Source of the DNA: Methylosinus sp. Sm6
Lineage (GTDB): Bacteria > Pseudomonadota > Alphaproteobacteria > Rhizobiales > Beijerinckiaceae
Assembly: GCF_019802345.1 (NCBI RefSeq)
Contig: NZ_JAINDZ010000016.1
Location: 1 to 64,000 of the forward strand
Length of the DNA: 64,000 bases
Reading direction: 5' to 3'
The notes under the pieces: model-generated
Told to the model about the DNA's origin: nothing
Database searches by the model: none
The model's input: the letters and a program-made list of their open reading frames with translations, nothing else
Position numbers and translations under genes: made by a program
In this document: in pieces, positions 45,339 to 53,498 of the stretch
Position numbering within the stretch: position 1 is the first letter of the stretch
Layout of the letters: every line of letters begins with the position of its first letter

Positions 45339-45504
45339 TCCGGCTGGAATGCTGCTTTCCAGCGCGCCGGGGCGGGAGCGGCGAGCCATGCGGCAAACTC
45401 CCTTTCGCTTCAGTCGCCTTCCTTCCAGCGGGACGCCGCAGCCGCTGGCACGCAGCTTGCCGCAGCTCATCAAAAAGCACCAAAAAAAACTCCGGGAGGA
45501 GCCG
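45339..45504 (+). promoter_or_regulatory. Internal hup operon promoter: sigma54 site before hupG
   Basis: A consensus sigma54 promoter TGGCAC-GCAGC-TTGC occupies 45446-45460, 44 bp before the hupG ATG, with GG and GC 10 bases apart. Upstream at 45343-45363 is GCTGGAA-N7-TTCCAGC, the same inverted repeat as at the hupS promoter but 82 bp from the -24 element, a usual enhancer distance. This 166-bp gap is otherwise empty of genes. Confidence 0.78.
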
Positions 45505-45942
45505 ATGCCGTCGCCGCTGTTGCGCGCCCTGCGCGTAAAGCATGGCGTCGCCGAGGTGGACGAGGCCTCGATCGACGCCTTTCTCGCGCAAGCACCGCAT
45601 GCGCTGCTGTTTTTCGCCGGCGATCCGGCGCAGCGCAGCGAGACGCATGACGTCGCGGTGATTCTGCCGCAGCTGATCGCCGCTTTCGCGGGACGGCTGC
45701 GCGCCGCCATCGTCGCGCCGGCCGCCGAGCATGCGCTCGCCCGCCGTTTCCTCGTCGGCGTCTATCCGAGCCTCGTCGTGACGCGCGGGCCGGACCCGGT
45801 CGGCGTACTGCCGAAGGTCTGGGACTGGGCCGATTATTGCGCGCGCATAAACGGCTGGCTGCGGCCCGACGCGCCCGTGCTCGAGCGTCCCATCGGGCCG
45901 CGTGTAAGCATCACATTTTCCGGCGAGGAGACGACGGCATGA
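45505..45942 (+). CDS. hupG: Hydrogenase maturation protein HupG/HyaE
   Basis: A 145-residue thioredoxin-fold protein of the HyaE/HupG family, thought to act as a chaperone for the Tat-exported small subunit. The core reads HALLFFAGDPAQRSETHDVA, FLVGVYPSLVVTRG; the catalytic CxxC of real thioredoxins is absent, as expected. GGGAGGAG is 7 bases before the ATG at 45505. It overlaps hupH by 4 bp (ATGA). Confidence 0.9.
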   Translation: MPSPLLRALRVKHGVAEVDEASIDAFLAQAPHALLFFAGDPAQRSETHDVAVILPQLIAAFAGRLRAAIVAPAAEHALARRFLVGVYPSLVVTRGPDPVGVLPKVWDWADYCARINGWLRPDAPVLERPIGPRVSITFSGEETTA

Positions 45943-46796
45943 AAGCGGGATTCTGGATCGCGCCGGAAGGAACCGACGACACGATGACCATGCTGCCGCT
46001 CGCCGAAGCCGGCGAAGACGTCGCGCGCGGCAAGGATGTGGTCGGATTTCTCGCCAGCGCCTCGGCCGAAGAGGCGATCGCCCGTTGTCCGCGCACGGCG
46101 CAGCTGCTGCCGCAGCTCGCCGAGGCGCTGGAGGCGCAGCGCGCCGACGCCCCCGGCCGGCTGTTCGATATCACGGACTATGAGGATCACGAGCGCGAGC
46201 TGATCGGCCAGGTGCTGGGCGAGGGCGAGGTGAGCGGCCTCGCCGCTCTGCCGGACGGCGGCGTCGCCCAGCTCGTCGAGGCGTCGATGGCCGGCCTCTG
46301 GCGCGTGCGCTTTTCCGACGCCGACGGCAAGCTCGTCGCCGATTATCTCGAGATCGCCGCCATTCCTCATGTCGTCGAGCGCGCCGCCGCCTTCACCGCC
46401 GAACGGCTGAGCTTCGGCGATGCGCCCGAAGGGGCGATGAATGTGATGCCGATCCTCGCCGAGATCGACGGCCGCATGCGCGCGCACCGGCCGGGCGGCC
46501 CTTCGCACACGATCAATTTCTCGCTGCTGCCGGTCAATGAGATCGACATGGACTTCCTGCAGCGCACGCTCGGCGACGGCCCCGTCCAGCTCGTCTCGCG
46601 CGGCTATGGCCATTGCAAGGTGACCGCGACCGGCGCCCGCAATGTGTGGTCCGTGCAATTCTTCAATGCGATGAGCACGATCATCCTCGACACGCTGGAG
46701 ATCGGCGACACGCCAGCCGCCGCCCGCGCCGCCGACGAGGATTTTCACGATTCCGCCGAACGTCTGCGCGAGATCCACGAGGCCTATTTCGCATGA
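45939..46796 (+). CDS. hupH: Hydrogenase maturation protein HupH/HyaF
   Basis: HupH/HyaF proteins help assemble the small subunit and its FeS clusters, particularly in the presence of oxygen. This 285-residue example has LPQLAEALEAQRADAPGRLF, VLGEGEVSGLAALPDG, SFSLLPVNEIDMDFLQR-like text (here INFSLLPVNEIDMDFLQRTL) and LVSRGYGHCKVTATGARNVW. The start overlaps the hupG stop and the end overlaps hupI, both as ATGA. Confidence 0.92.
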   Translation: MKAGFWIAPEGTDDTMTMLPLAEAGEDVARGKDVVGFLASASAEEAIARCPRTAQLLPQLAEALEAQRADAPGRLFDITDYEDHERELIGQVLGEGEVSGLAALPDGGVAQLVEASMAGLWRVRFSDADGKLVADYLEIAAIPHVVERAAAFTAERLSFGDAPEGAMNVMPILAEIDGRMRAHRPGGPSHTINFSLLPVNEIDMDFLQRTLGDGPVQLVSRGYGHCKVTATGARNVWSVQFFNAMSTIILDTLEIGDTPAAARAADEDFHDSAERLREIHEAYFA

Positions 46797-46978
46797 GCGA
46801 CGACGTCTCCGAAGCCACGCGCATGGAATGCGGCGTCTGCTGGCATGTCTATGATCCGGCCGAGGGCGATCCCGTGTGGCAGATTCCGCCGGGCGTCGCC
46901 TTCACCGATCTGCCGGAGGACTGGCGCTGCCCCGAATGCGACGCGCCGCGCGAAAAATTCCTGAGGCTCGGCGAATGA
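46793..46978 (+). CDS. hupI: Hydrogenase-associated rubredoxin HupI
   Basis: A 61-residue rubredoxin with two iron-binding knuckles, MECGVCWHVYDP and WRCPECDAPREKFL. HupI is needed for H2 uptake under oxygen in related bacteria and is thought to help protect or repair the HupS clusters. It overlaps hupH and hupJ by 4 bp each. Confidence 0.95.
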   Translation: MSDDVSEATRMECGVCWHVYDPAEGDPVWQIPPGVAFTDLPEDWRCPECDAPREKFLRLGE

Positions 46979-47463
46979 GCGCCTGCGCGATCGCCGAGCG
47001 GCTCGCCGCGATCTATGGCGACATCTATCGCGGGGCGATGCGCGACGCGCCGATCTGCAATGACGCGCTGGAGGTCGAGGCTGTGGGGTTTCGCGCCTTC
47101 GGCGATCTCGCGCTCGGCGTCATGGTGACGCCCTGGTTCGCCAATCTCGTCGCCGCGCCGGCGGACGAGGCGGCGGAGCCGCTCGACCGGGCGCCTCTGC
47201 GGCTGCGCTTTCCTGCGGGCGAAGTGGAATTCACGGTGAGCGAGCTCGACGGATTCGGGCGTCTCGCCTCCTGCTCGCTGTTCTCGCCGATGGACTCTTT
47301 CGCCGATCAAGACGCCGTCCGCGGCACGGCCGAAGCGGCGCTCGCCGCGCTGTTCGATCCGCAACTCCACGATGCGCCCGAGCGAGAGCCTGCCGCAAAG
47401 ACGCTCGACCGCCGCGCTCTGTTCGGCGGACGCCGCGCGGAGAGCCGAGGCGCGAGCCCGTGA
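46975..47463 (+). CDS. hupJ: HybE-family hydrogenase assembly chaperone HupJ
   Basis: A 162-residue protein of the HybE/HupJ family that proofreads Tat export of the small subunit. Family features are MRDAPICNDALEVEAVGFRA, LGVMVTPWFANLVAAP and FGRLASCSLFSPMDSFADQD. The C-terminal 25 residues are Arg-rich. Start at 46975 overlaps hupI; the end overlaps the GTG of hupK. Confidence 0.9.
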   Translation: MSACAIAERLAAIYGDIYRGAMRDAPICNDALEVEAVGFRAFGDLALGVMVTPWFANLVAAPADEAAEPLDRAPLRLRFPAGEVEFTVSELDGFGRLASCSLFSPMDSFADQDAVRGTAEAALAALFDPQLHDAPEREPAAKTLDRRALFGGRRAESRGASP

Positions 47464-48509
47464 GCGGCGACGGCGCGTTCGCGGCGGGCGCGATCTCCAT
47501 CGCCGTGGAGACGGCGGACGATCGCATCTGCTCCGTTCGCCTGCGCTCGAGCCGCCCGCTGCGCCTCTCGCGTCTGTTTCGCGGCCGCCCCGCCGACGAG
47601 GCGCCGCTGCTGGCGGAGCGCCTGCATGCGCTCTGCGGCGTCGCGCATGGCCTCGCCGCCGCCTCCGCCGTCGCCGCCGCGCGCGGCGAGCGGGCGGCGC
47701 CCTCGACCGAGAGCGAGCGCCGTCTCCTGTGCGAGCGCGCCACCGAAATGCTGCGCTCGAGCGCCGCCATGACCGGCGCCCCTCCCCCGGCGCCTCTGCG
47801 CGAAATTCTGGCGCTGACGCGCGAGATCGCGCTCGCTCCGCCACGCGCGAGCCGGCAGAGCGTCGAGGCGCGCCTCGGGGAAGCATCGCGCGCGCTCGGT
47901 CTCGCGGAAGTTTCGCCGCCGGCGGACACTCTGTTCGGCGCGCTGCGGCGCGCCTGCGCGACGGATGCGACGCCGCCGGCGGAAGCGCCCGACGCGCTCT
48001 CGCCCGACGACGACGCGGCCGTGCTCGCCGGCCTGCGACGCGAGGGCGAATGTTTCTGCGCGGAGCCGCGGATCGCGGGACGCGCGCCGGAGACCGGACC
48101 TTTCGCGCGCCATTGGCGAGAAACCGATATGCGCGGCGGCGCGGCGGCGGCGCGGCTGCAGGCGCGCATGATCGATCTTACCGCGACGCTCGGCCGCCTC
48201 GCCCATGGCGGCGGCGAGAACAGCCCGCGCCTGTCTTCTTCTGCGCCGCGCGAAGGCTTCGCGGCCGTCGAAACGGGACGCGGCGCACTATATCACTGGG
48301 CGCGGCTTTCGACCGACGATAAGATCGCCGACTATGCGATCCTCGCTCCGACGGAATGGAACTTCCACCCAGCCGGCCCGTTCGTCGCGACGCTGCTCGG
48401 CGCGCGCATGCCACGCGGGCGCGCCGCCGAAGCGATCACGCGGCTCGCCGCTTTATTCGATCCTTGCGTCGCCTTTCACGTCGAGCTCGAGGAGGCGGTC
48501 CATGCATGA
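47460..48509 (+). CDS. hupK: Hydrogenase accessory protein HupK
   Basis: HupK is a scaffold-like protein related to hydrogenase large subunits but without the complete nickel ligands. The 349 residues keep LHALCGVAHGLAAASAVAAA in place of the first CxxC motif and LFDPCVAFHVELEEAV at the C-terminus, where only one Cys remains. LAPTEWNFHPAGPF is a shared large-subunit motif. It starts at GTG 47460 (GTGA overlap with hupJ) and overlaps hypA by 8 bp. It is probably involved in FeCN2CO transfer. Confidence 0.9.
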   Translation: MSGDGAFAAGAISIAVETADDRICSVRLRSSRPLRLSRLFRGRPADEAPLLAERLHALCGVAHGLAAASAVAAARGERAAPSTESERRLLCERATEMLRSSAAMTGAPPPAPLREILALTREIALAPPRASRQSVEARLGEASRALGLAEVSPPADTLFGALRRACATDATPPAEAPDALSPDDDAAVLAGLRREGECFCAEPRIAGRAPETGPFARHWRETDMRGGAAAARLQARMIDLTATLGRLAHGGGENSPRLSSSAPREGFAAVETGRGALYHWARLSTDDKIADYAILAPTEWNFHPAGPFVATLLGARMPRGRAAEAITRLAALFDPCVAFHVELEEAVHA

Positions 48510-48843
48510 GCTCGCCCTGACCGAGAGCATCGTCGAGATGATCGAGGAGGAGAGCCGCAGCCGAGGCTTCGCCCATGTGCGCGTGGTGCGGCTGGAGATC
48601 GGCGCCTTGAGCCATGTCGAGCCCGAGGCGATCCGCTTCTGCTTCGAGGCGGTGGCGCGCGGCGGCGTGACCGATGGCGCGCGGCTCGAGATCATCACGA
48701 CTCCGGGCGAGGGCTGGTGCCTCGATTGCGGCAAGACCGTCGTGGTCACTGAACGTTTCGGCCCTTGTCCCGACTGCGGCGGCTATCATGTGCAGGTGAC
48801 AGGCGGCGAGGATATGCGGGTCAAGGAACTGGAGGTCGACTGA
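48502..48843 (+). CDS. hypA: Nickel-insertion protein HypA
   Basis: HypA delivers nickel together with HypB. The 113-residue protein has the N-terminal nickel site [17 protein letters not shown] (His2) and the zinc knuckle [12 protein letters not shown] with [21 protein letters not shown] in the hupK end serves as ribosome site. The stop overlaps hypB by one base. Confidence 0.97.
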   Translation: MHELALTESIVEMIEEESRSRGFAHVRVVRLEIGALSHVEPEAIRFCFEAVARGGVTDGARLEIITTPGEGWCLDCGKTVVVTERFGPCPDCGGYHVQVTGGEDMRVKELEVD

Positions 48844-49814
48844 TGTGCACGGTCTGCGGCTGCGGAACCTCGAGCGTCGAAGGCAAGGAAGCCCATTCTC
48901 ACGACCATGCTCATGAGCACGGCCCGCGTGAACACGGCCCGCATGAGCACGCTCATGCGCATGGAGCGCATGAGCATCATCATCATGAACATGATCGCCA
49001 CCACCATGATCATCATGGCCATGATCACGCACACGACGCCCATGCGCACGGCCCTGCCGACAGCGTCATCGACTTCGGCGCCGGTCCCGCCGGCGTGCAC
49101 ATCGCCGGCATGAGCCAGGATCGGATCATCCGCATCGAGCGCGACATTCTCGGCAAGAACAATGATCACGCCCGTGAGAACCGCGCGCATTTCGCGGAGA
49201 GCGGGACATTCGCGCTGAACTTCGTCTCTAGCCCCGGCTCGGGCAAGACCGAGCTGCTGGTGCGCACGATCCGCGACATGAAGGATCGCCTTCCCATCGC
49301 CGTCATCGAGGGCGATCAGCAGACGTCGAACGACGCCGAGCGCATTCGCGCGACCGGCGCGCCGGCAATCCAGCTCAACACCGGCAAGGGCTGCCATCTC
49401 GACGCGCATATGGTCGGCCATGCGCTCGAAGATCTGCCGCTCGCGCCCGGCGGCCTGCTGTTCATCGAGAATGTCGGCAATCTCGTCTGTCCCGCCGCCT
49501 TCGATCTCGGCGAGGCGCACAAGGTGGTGGTGCTCTCGGTGACGGAGGGCGAGGACAAGCCGCTCAAATATCCGGAGATGTTCGCCGTCTCCGATCTGAT
49601 GCTGCTCAACAAGTCCGACCTTCTGCCGCATGTCGAGTTCGATGTCGGCCGCTGCCTCGCCAATGCGCTGAAGGTCAATCCCGATCTGCAGACGCTGGTG
49701 GTCTCGGCGCGCACGGGCGAAGGCATGCCGGCCTTCTACGCCTGGATCGAGGCGCGCGCCGCGCGGCTGGCGCAGCGGCGCAATGAAACCGCGGCGACGG
49801 CCGCGACACGATAA
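48843..49814 (+). CDS. hypB: Nickel-binding GTPase HypB
   Basis: HypB hydrolyses GTP during nickel insertion. The 323-residue protein starts with the high-affinity nickel motif MCTVCGCG, followed by a His-rich stretch (residues ~18-70, more than 25 His in runs such as [20 protein letters not shown]) for nickel storage. The GTPase domain has [51 protein letters not shown] and [22 protein letters not shown] contains metal ligands. Confidence 0.97.
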   Translation: MCTVCGCGTSSVEGKEAHSHDHAHEHGPREHGPHEHAHAHGAHEHHHHEHDRHHHDHHGHDHAHDAHAHGPADSVIDFGAGPAGVHIAGMSQDRIIRIERDILGKNNDHARENRAHFAESGTFALNFVSSPGSGKTELLVRTIRDMKDRLPIAVIEGDQQTSNDAERIRATGAPAIQLNTGKGCHLDAHMVGHALEDLPLAPGGLLFIENVGNLVCPAAFDLGEAHKVVVLSVTEGEDKPLKYPEMFAVSDLMLLNKSDLLPHVEFDVGRCLANALKVNPDLQTLVVSARTGEGMPAFYAWIEARAARLAQRRNETAATAATR

Positions 49815-49829
49815 GAGCGAGCCCTGGCC

Positions 49830-52139
49830 ATGACGGCTTCGGAGGCGGCGACCACTTCGAGACTGCGCCTCAGAGTGACGGGCGCTGTGCAGGGCGTCGG
49901 CTTTCGTCCCTTCGTGCATGGGCTCGCGCATCGCTATGCGCTCGGCGGCTTCGTGCGCAATGACGCGCGCGGCGTGCTGATGGAGGTGGAGGGCGACGCG
50001 ATCGACGCCTTCGTCGCGGCGCTGCGGCGCGAGCCGCCGCCGCTCGCGCGCATCGACAGCCTGACTTGCGAGGCGATCGCGCCGATGCGCGAGACGGCGT
50101 TCCGCATCGAGCAGAGCCGCGACGGCCGCACGCTGACGCGCATCACGCCGGACGCCGCCGTCTGCGAAGATTGTCTCGACGACATCTTCGATCCGTCGAG
50201 CCGATTCCATCTCTATCCTTTCACCAATTGCACCCATTGCGGGCCGCGCTACAGCTTGACAAAGCGCCTGCCCTATGACCGCGCACAGACCTCGATGGCG
50301 CGCTTCGCAATGTGCGAGGATTGCGCGCGCGATTATGCCGATCCGAGCAATCGGCGCTTTCACGCGCAGCCGATCGCCTGTCCCGCATGCGGCCCACGGC
50401 TCGCTCGCCTGTCGACGGAGGCGAGCCCGAAGGCTCGCAGTGCAACTCCCGCTGTCGACCACGAGCCTTCAGGCTCGCTCATCTCAAAAATCGTCGCGAC
50501 CATCCGTCATGGCGGCGTCGTCGCGCTGAAAGGAATCGGCGGATTCCATCTGCTCTGCGACGCGCGTCGCGAGAGCGCGGTCGCCGAGCTGCGTCGTCGC
50601 AAGCAGCGCGACGCCAAGCCTTTCGCGGTGATGGCCGCCAATGCGGCGTCCGCCGAGCGGATCGGCGTCTTCGACGCAGAATCGCTTCGCCTCTTGCGCT
50701 CGACCGCGCGGCCGATCGTCGTCGTCGAGAGCCGCGCGCCGCTCGCGCCCTCCGTCGCGCCTGGCCTCACGCGCGTCGGCGTTCTGCTCCCTTACGCGCC
50801 GCTGCATCATCTCTTGTTCCATGCCGCCGCCGGCGCGCCGGAGAGCCGTCACTGGCGAAGCGAGGCGCAGGAGCTCGTGCTCGTCGCGACCAGCGCCAAT
50901 GTGAGCGGCGAGCCTTTGATTATCGACGACGAGGAGGCGCGCGAGAAGCTCCGCGCGATCGCCGATCTCGTCATCGGCCATGATCGCGCCATCGTGGCGC
51001 GCGCCGACGACAGCGTCGCGAGCGTCATTGCCGGCGCGCCGGCGCTTCTGCGCCGCGCCCGCGGCTTCATCCCCGATCCGATCGCGCTCGCCTCCGACGG
51101 CCCCGATGTCCTCGCCGTCGGCGCGCATCTCAAGACCACCGTCACGGTGACGCGCGGCCGCGAAGCCTTCGTCTCGACGCATATCGGCGCGCTCGACAAC
51201 CGCGCGACGATCGCTTTCCATCGCGAGACCATCGCGCGCATGCTCGATATTCTCGATGTCCGCCCCGAGCGCATCGCCTGCGATCTCCATCCCGATCTCG
51301 CCTCGACGCGCTATGCCGAGGACTGCGGCCTCCCGCTCGTGCGCGTTCAGCATCATGCCGCCCATGTCGCGGCGATCGCGGCCGAGCATGGCGTCGATGA
51401 GCCGCTTCTCGGCGCCGCGCTCGACGGCTATGGCTATGGCGACGACAGCGGCGCCTGGGGCGGCGAGCTGATGCTGGTCGAGCGCGGCGACTGGCGCCGC
51501 GTCGGCCATCTCGCGGAGCTGCCGCTGCCGGGCGGCGACCGCGCCGCGCGCGAGCCCTGGCGCATGGGCGTCGCCGCCCTCGCCCGCCTCGACCGATGCG
51601 CCGAGGTCTTCCACCGCTTCCCGCAGTTTTCGCTGGCGGGACAGGTCGCCATGCTCGCCTCCTCGCCCCATGTCGCGCGCACCACGAGCCTCGGCCGCAT
51701 CTTCGACGCCGCCGCCGCTCTGCTCGGCGTGCGTCATCTCCAGGAGCACGAAGCCCAGGCGGCGATGGAGCTCGAGGCGCTGTGCCGCGCGCCGCGCGCG
51801 CTCGCCGGCGCCTTCCGCATCAGGGACGGCAAGCTCGATCTCGCGCCGCTGTTCGCCGCTCTGCTCCAGCCCGGGCTCGACCCCGCGCAGGGCTCCGAGC
51901 TGTTTCACGGAACGCTGATCGAAGCGCTCGCCGCCTGGATCGGCGACGCCGCCCTCGCGCGCGGCCATCGCCGCGTCGCGCTCGGCGGCGGCTGCCTGAT
52001 GAACAAGATTCTCGCCGAGGGCGTAGCCAATGGCCTGCGCGCGTTCGGCGTCGAACCCTTGCTCGCGCGAAAAATTCCAGCCAATGACGGCGGGCTGTCG
52101 CTCGGACAGGCCGCCATCGCCCGAGAGAGAAAGGCGTAA
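49830..52139 (+). CDS. hypF: Carbamoyltransferase HypF
   Basis: HypF makes the thiocarbamate on HypE that becomes the cyanide ligands. The 769 residues contain an acylphosphatase domain (residues ~10-95, GAVQGVGFRPFVHGLA), paired zinc fingers (CEDC, CTHC, CEDC, CPAC between ~112 and 190), a YrdC-like domain (GVVALKGIGGFHLLCDARRE) and a Kae1-like domain (VQHHAAHVAAIAAEHGVDEP, GGGCLMNKILAEGV). Between the zinc fingers and YrdC domain (about residues 192-218) an extra segment is encoded by a palindromic element; the frame stays open. Confidence 0.95.
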   Translation: MTASEAATTSRLRLRVTGAVQGVGFRPFVHGLAHRYALGGFVRNDARGVLMEVEGDAIDAFVAALRREPPPLARIDSLTCEAIAPMRETAFRIEQSRDGRTLTRITPDAAVCEDCLDDIFDPSSRFHLYPFTNCTHCGPRYSLTKRLPYDRAQTSMARFAMCEDCARDYADPSNRRFHAQPIACPACGPRLARLSTEASPKARSATPAVDHEPSGSLISKIVATIRHGGVVALKGIGGFHLLCDARRESAVAELRRRKQRDAKPFAVMAANAASAERIGVFDAESLRLLRSTARPIVVVESRAPLAPSVAPGLTRVGVLLPYAPLHHLLFHAAAGAPESRHWRSEAQELVLVATSANVSGEPLIIDDEEAREKLRAIADLVIGHDRAIVARADDSVASVIAGAPALLRRARGFIPDPIALASDGPDVLAVGAHLKTTVTVTRGREAFVSTHIGALDNRATIAFHRETIARMLDILDVRPERIACDLHPDLASTRYAEDCGLPLVRVQHHAAHVAAIAAEHGVDEPLLGAALDGYGYGDDSGAWGGELMLVERGDWRRVGHLAELPLPGGDRAAREPWRMGVAALARLDRCAEVFHRFPQFSLAGQVAMLASSPHVARTTSLGRIFDAAAALLGVRHLQEHEAQAAMELEALCRAPRALAGAFRIRDGKLDLAPLFAALLQPGLDPAQGSELFHGTLIEALAAWIGDAALARGHRRVALGGGCLMNKILAEGVANGLRAFGVEPLLARKIPANDGGLSLGQAAIARERKA
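50421..50477. repeat. Paired palindromes inside hypF coding sequence
   Basis: GCGAGCC-CGAA-GGCTCGC (50421-50438) and CGAGCC-TTCA-GGCTCG (50462-50477) are two near-identical tetraloop hairpins 23 bp apart. The layout is that of a REP/BIME-type unit, but here it lies in frame within hypF and encodes about 19 residues (EASPKARSATPAVDHEPSGS) in a linker between domains. Confidence 0.65.
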
Positions 52140-52143
52140 AGCC

Positions 52144-52374
52144 ATGTGTCTCGCCATACCCACGCGCATCGTCGAGCTGCTGCCGGACGAAATGGCGCGC
52201 ATCAGCCTCGACGGCGTCAGCAAGGTCATCTCCGTCGCGCTCGTCGACAATCTCGCCGTCGGAGATTATGTCGTGCTGCATGTCGGCTATGCGCTCGCCA
52301 GGATCGACGAGGCGGAAGCGCTCGCCACATTGGAGCTGCTGCGCGAAGCCGCGCAATTGGGAGCCGCGCCATGA
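52144..52374 (+). CDS. hypC: Hydrogenase chaperone HypC
   Basis: A 76-residue OB-fold chaperone that carries the Fe(CN)2CO precursor with HypD and delivers it to the large subunit. The essential Cys2 is in MCLAIPTRIVELLPDE, and VGDYVVLHVGYALARIDEAE is the conserved C-terminal part. It starts 4 bp after hypF and overlaps hypD by 4 bp. Confidence 0.97.
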   Translation: MCLAIPTRIVELLPDEMARISLDGVSKVISVALVDNLAVGDYVVLHVGYALARIDEAEALATLELLREAAQLGAAP

Positions 52375-53498
52375 AGCATGTCGACGAGTATCGCGACGGC
52401 GCGCTGGCGCGCGGCGTCGCCCGCCGCATCGCCGAGGAAGCGCAGCCGGGCCGGCATTATCGGTTGATGGAGTTTTGCGGCGGCCATACGCATGCGATCT
52501 CGCGCTATGGCGTCGAAGATTTGCTGCCCGAAAATATCCGCATGATCCACGGGCCGGGCTGCCCGGTCTGCGTGCTGCCGATGGGGCGCATCGACGACGC
52601 CATCCGCCTCGCCGCGCGGCCCGAGGTGACGCTCTGCACCTACGCCGATCTGATGCGCGTGCCGGCCTCGGGCGCGACGAGCCTGATGAAGGCGAAGGCC
52701 GACGGCGCCGATATTCGCATGGTCTATTCGACGCTCGACGCCATCGCCATCGCCGAGAAGGAGCCGGATCGCGAAATCGTGTTCTTCGCCATCGGCTTCG
52801 AGACCACCACGCCGCCGACCGCTCTCGCCATTCGCCTCGCGCAGAAGAAACGCCTGCGCAATTTCTCGATCTTCTGCAATCATGTGCTGACGCCGGCGGC
52901 GATGCAGGCCATTCTCGAGGCCAAGGAAGGCGTCGAGATCGAGGGCTTCGTCGGCCCCGCCCATGTCTCCACCGTGATCGGCATGTCGCCCTATCGGCGC
53001 TTCGCGACGGATTATCACAAGCCCGTCGTCATCGCCGGCTTCGAGCCGCTCGACGTCATCCAGGCCGTGCTGATGCTGGTTCGGCAGATCAATGACGGCC
53101 GCAGCGAGATCGAGAACCAATACCGCCGCGCCGTCACCGAGACCGGCAATAACAAGGCCATCGACGAGATGGCGGAGATATTCGAATTGCGCGAGAGCTT
53201 CGAATGGCGCGGCCTCGGCGAGATTCCGCGCAGCGCGCTGCGGCTGCGCGAGCCTTACGCGCAATTCGACGCGGAGCGGCGCTTTTGCGTCGTCACCCTC
53301 CCCGCGCGCGACAATCCCGCCTGCGAATGCGGCGCGATCCTGCGCGGCGCCAAGCGCCCGCAGGATTGCAAGCTGTTCGGAACCGCCTGCACGCCGGAGA
53401 CGCCGATGGGCTCCTGCATGGTGTCCTCGGAAGGCTCTTGCGCGGCGCACTGGGCTTATGGAAGATTCCGCCAGATCGAAAGGCGGAAGGCGTCATGA
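52371..53498 (+). CDS. hypD: HypD, iron-sulfur scaffold for Fe(CN)2CO assembly
   Basis: HypD with HypC and HypE builds the iron centre. The 375-residue protein has MEFCGGHTHAISRYGVEDLL, HGPGCPVCVLPMGRIDDAI and GFETTTPPTALAI. The C-terminal [4Fe-4S] cysteines lie in NPACECGAILRGAKRPQDCK and FGTACTPETPMGSCMVSSEG. Length is normal. Both ends overlap neighbours by 4 bp. Confidence 0.97.
   Translation: MKHVDEYRDGALARGVARRIAEEAQPGRHYRLMEFCGGHTHAISRYGVEDLLPENIRMIHGPGCPVCVLPMGRIDDAIRLAARPEVTLCTYADLMRVPASGATSLMKAKADGADIRMVYSTLDAIAIAEKEPDREIVFFAIGFETTTPPTALAIRLAQKKRLRNFSIFCNHVLTPAAMQAILEAKEGVEIEGFVGPAHVSTVIGMSPYRRFATDYHKPVVIAGFEPLDVIQAVLMLVRQINDGRSEIENQYRRAVTETGNNKAIDEMAEIFELRESFEWRGLGEIPRSALRLREPYAQFDAERRFCVVTLPARDNPACECGAILRGAKRPQDCKLFGTACTPETPMGSCMVSSEGSCAAHWAYGRFRQIERRKAS

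Noticed and set aside
47460-48509. Degenerate pseudogene of a hydrogenase large subunit
   Set aside because: Loss of nickel cysteines is normal for HupK, the frame is intact, and overlaps with hupJ and hypA show it is an operon member.
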